From Clostridia bacterium (GTDB lineage: Bacteria; Bacillota; Clostridia; Oscillospirales; CAG-272): DNA of 6,065 nucleotides. Shown one piece after another: positions 4,697 through 6,065 of this stretch. A program made the position numbers and the translations under genes. The notes beneath the pieces are model-generated. The model worked only from the letters and a program-made list of their open reading frames with translations. It was not told the DNA's origin and did not search any database. Within the stretch, counting starts at the first letter, position 1; each line of letters starts with the position of its first letter. Location of the stretch: contig JAFOAB010000254.1 of assembly GCA_017382555.1 (NCBI GenBank), forward strand, positions 1 through 6,065, read 5' to 3'.

Positions 4697-6065
4697 TATT
4701 TCGAATATATCAAATTACCCTTTTTATAGGTTGCCAAAACCTTAGCATCCCGTATGGTATAAGGATCAATTTCAAGGATATCTCTATCCAGCACAACAAA
4801 ATCGGCGTACTTACCGATTTCAATAGTTCCCTTTACGTTATCCTGAGAATATTGCTGTGCAGCGTTGATCGTAACCGCACGCAATGCATCCCAAACGGAA
4901 ATACGCTCGCTGTCCGCAAGGCGAATACCCTCCCTTGTTTCCCTGTTAACAGCGCACCATACGGTTTCAAGCATATCGCATTTGATAACGGGGGTATCCT
5001 GATGAAAGGTATAATGAACACCTTCACGCAATGCGGTACCGACAGCGCTTATGTACAATCCACGCTCCCGTCCGAGATTACGCAAATGCGTATCACCCCA
5101 ATGGTAACAATGCGCAACAAAGAATGATATAACAGCGCCAAGCTCCCTTGCGCGCGGTATTTGGTCTCTGCCCATAAGTTGAGCATGTATAATTACGGGC
5201 TTTAAGGATTTCAAAATAGGCTTTTCCCTTTCCGCTATCTCAAGACAGCGCAGGAACTGCTCTACTGCCGCATCGCCGTTGCAATGAACGAGTATCTGCG
5301 TTTCATTGTCTGCCGCTACCTTAAAGGCGCGTATAAGCGCTTCGTCCTCAATCGTTTGTTTATAGCACAAGCCATCAACAACGTAGGGCTCTCTTACCCA
5401 AGCAGTACGAAGCTGCGGAGAGCCGTCAAGAAGAGCCTTTATTCCGCCAATACTTAAAGAATCAAGACGATTAAACGAATCAAATTCACTCTTGAGTCTT
5501 GAATAATTACCCGAACCGCCAATGTAAGCGACAATATCAACGTCAAGCTCTCCGCGTTGATTCAAAAGGCGGTAAATTTGGAGATTTCTGTCGCCAATGT
5601 AACCGTCCTGAACCGTGGTAATGCCGTAGGAAGCGTACATTTTAGCCGTTTTTTCGTAATAAGAAAAGATGCGCTCGACTGTAAGTGGTGGAACAAGCTT
5701 GGTAACTCTCCCCATTGCACCTTCCTTAAGGCAGCCTGTCAGCTTTCCGTTTTTGGTAATGATATTAGGTGACTGTGCAGCCTCCACCATGCTGATATCG
5801 GCAAGTCTCAGTGCAACAGAATTGGCAATTAACATATGCGCACTCGAATGCTTGATAATAAGCGGATTATCGGAGCAAATGGAATCTATATCTTCAAGTG
5901 TCGGTTCGGTAGGAGTTGTAAAAGCGGTGTGGTCGAAGTTGTTAGCGACTACCCACTCCCCTGCCTTAATGCAGTTATCCGCTATATAGGAACGAATACG
6001 CGACACTACATCGGCAAGCGAGGTACAATCGCGAACGTCGCATTGAGCAAATTGAGAGGAAGTCA
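4696..6065 (-). CDS. YtcJ-like metal-dependent amidohydrolase (Amidohydro_3 type), 5' end cut by window
   Basis: Hydrolase of the amidohydrolase superfamily, TIM-barrel type; the substrate of YtcJ-like proteins is generally unknown. The frame is open to the window edge, so 455 residues are visible, and about 70-80 N-terminal residues, including the HxH metal site, are missing. A GTG at 6006 exists in frame, but the residues before it (CDVRDCTSLADVVSRI) already match the family, so it is internal. Family landmarks: AHMLIANSVAL (codons near 5835-5803), GITTVQDG near 5620, GGIKALLDGS with Lys at 5439, HCNGDAA with His at 5286, IIHAQ with His at 5187, and HQDTPV with Asp at 4998, where many relatives have SDxP. 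These are the likely metal and active-site residues. The C-terminal part, KGTIEIGKYADFVVLDRD, belongs to the usual composite beta-sandwich. No signal peptide can be judged. The gene ends 56 nt before the fusion gene start. Confidence 0.93.
   Translation of the reverse strand, partial: TSSQFAQCDVRDCTSLADVVSRIRSYIADNCIKAGEWVVANNFDHTAFTTPTEPTLEDIDSICSDNPLIIKHSSAHMLIANSVALRLADISMVEAAQSPNIITKNGKLTGCLKEGAMGRVTKLVPPLTVERIFSYYEKTAKMYASYGITTVQDGYIGDRNLQIYRLLNQRGELDVDIVAYIGGSGNYSRLKSEFDSFNRLDSLSIGGIKALLDGSPQLRTAWVREPYVVDGLCYKQTIEDEALIRAFKVAADNETQILVHCNGDAAVEQFLRCLEIAEREKPILKSLKPVIIHAQLMGRDQIPRARELGAVISFFVAHCYHWGDTHLRNLGRERGLYISAVGTALREGVHYTFHQDTPVIKCDMLETVWCAVNRETREGIRLADSERISVWDALRAVTINAAQQYSQDNVKGTIEIGKYADFVVLDRDILEIDPYTIRDAKVLATYKKGNLIYSK

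Noticed and set aside
4687..5127. A 146-codon plus-strand open frame opposite the amidohydrolase end, preceded by a TATAAT box
   Set aside because: The minus strand has conserved amidohydrolase motifs throughout; the plus product has no recognisable domain and no ribosome-binding site.
6004..6006. GTG at 6006 as the true start of the amidohydrolase
   Set aside because: The residues upstream in the same frame continue the family sequence, and starting here would remove the HxH metal-binding part of the protein.

Overview
The window is a compact, single-orientation stretch of bacterial chromosome. All six genes that can be supported lie on the minus strand, so the biological reading order runs from base 6065 down to base 1. 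Base composition is moderate (mid-40s % GC by eye). There are strong GAGGTG/GAGGAG-type Shine-Dalgarno sequences, frequent GTG/TTG starts, AT-rich intergenic gaps with TATAAT boxes, a Clostridia-like RDD protein and a YtcJ-type amidohydrolase. Together these point to a low-to-mid GC member of the Firmicutes (class Clostridia, probably an uncultured gut-type lineage). That placement is inference from style and protein resemblance, not from a marker gene.

Layout in transcription order: (1) 6065-4696, a YtcJ-like metal-dependent amidohydrolase with its N-terminus beyond the window edge; (2) 4639-3524, an unusual two-domain protein with an N-terminal HAD-type (NT5C-like) 5'-nucleotidase domain and a C-terminal guanylate-kinase-like P-loop domain; (3) 3447-2686, an RDD-family membrane protein; (4) 2656-1553, a UgpC/MsmK/MalK-type ABC transporter ATPase; (5) 1551-607, a MalF/UgpA-type permease; (6) 596-1, a MalG/UgpE-type permease cut by the window start. 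No intergenic gap exceeds about 80 bases, so there is no long gene-free stretch. I see no RNA gene, insertion sequence, CRISPR array or integration site.

Genes 4-6 form a tight operon: a 1-nt gap between ATPase and first permease, a 10-nt gap between the permeases, and a good ribosome-binding site at each junction. They encode the ATPase and both membrane subunits of a CUT1-type carbohydrate importer. No solute-binding protein is in view, and it may lie beyond base 1 or elsewhere. The RDD gene ends only 29 nt before the ATPase start, so the transporter is probably transcribed from the extended -10 promoter upstream of the RDD gene, or from a promoter I could not see inside that gene. The 76-nt and 56-nt gaps upstream of the RDD gene and of the fusion gene both contain TATAAT boxes, so these two genes may each start their own transcript.

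The most unusual item is the nucleotidase/guanylate-kinase-like fusion. It joins a domain predicted to remove a phosphate from a nucleotide to one predicted to add a phosphate. All HAD catalytic residues look present, but the P-loop ends in Asn instead of Ser/Thr and the GMP-recognition loop is shortened. The rest of the window looks like ordinary accessory metabolism and transport.
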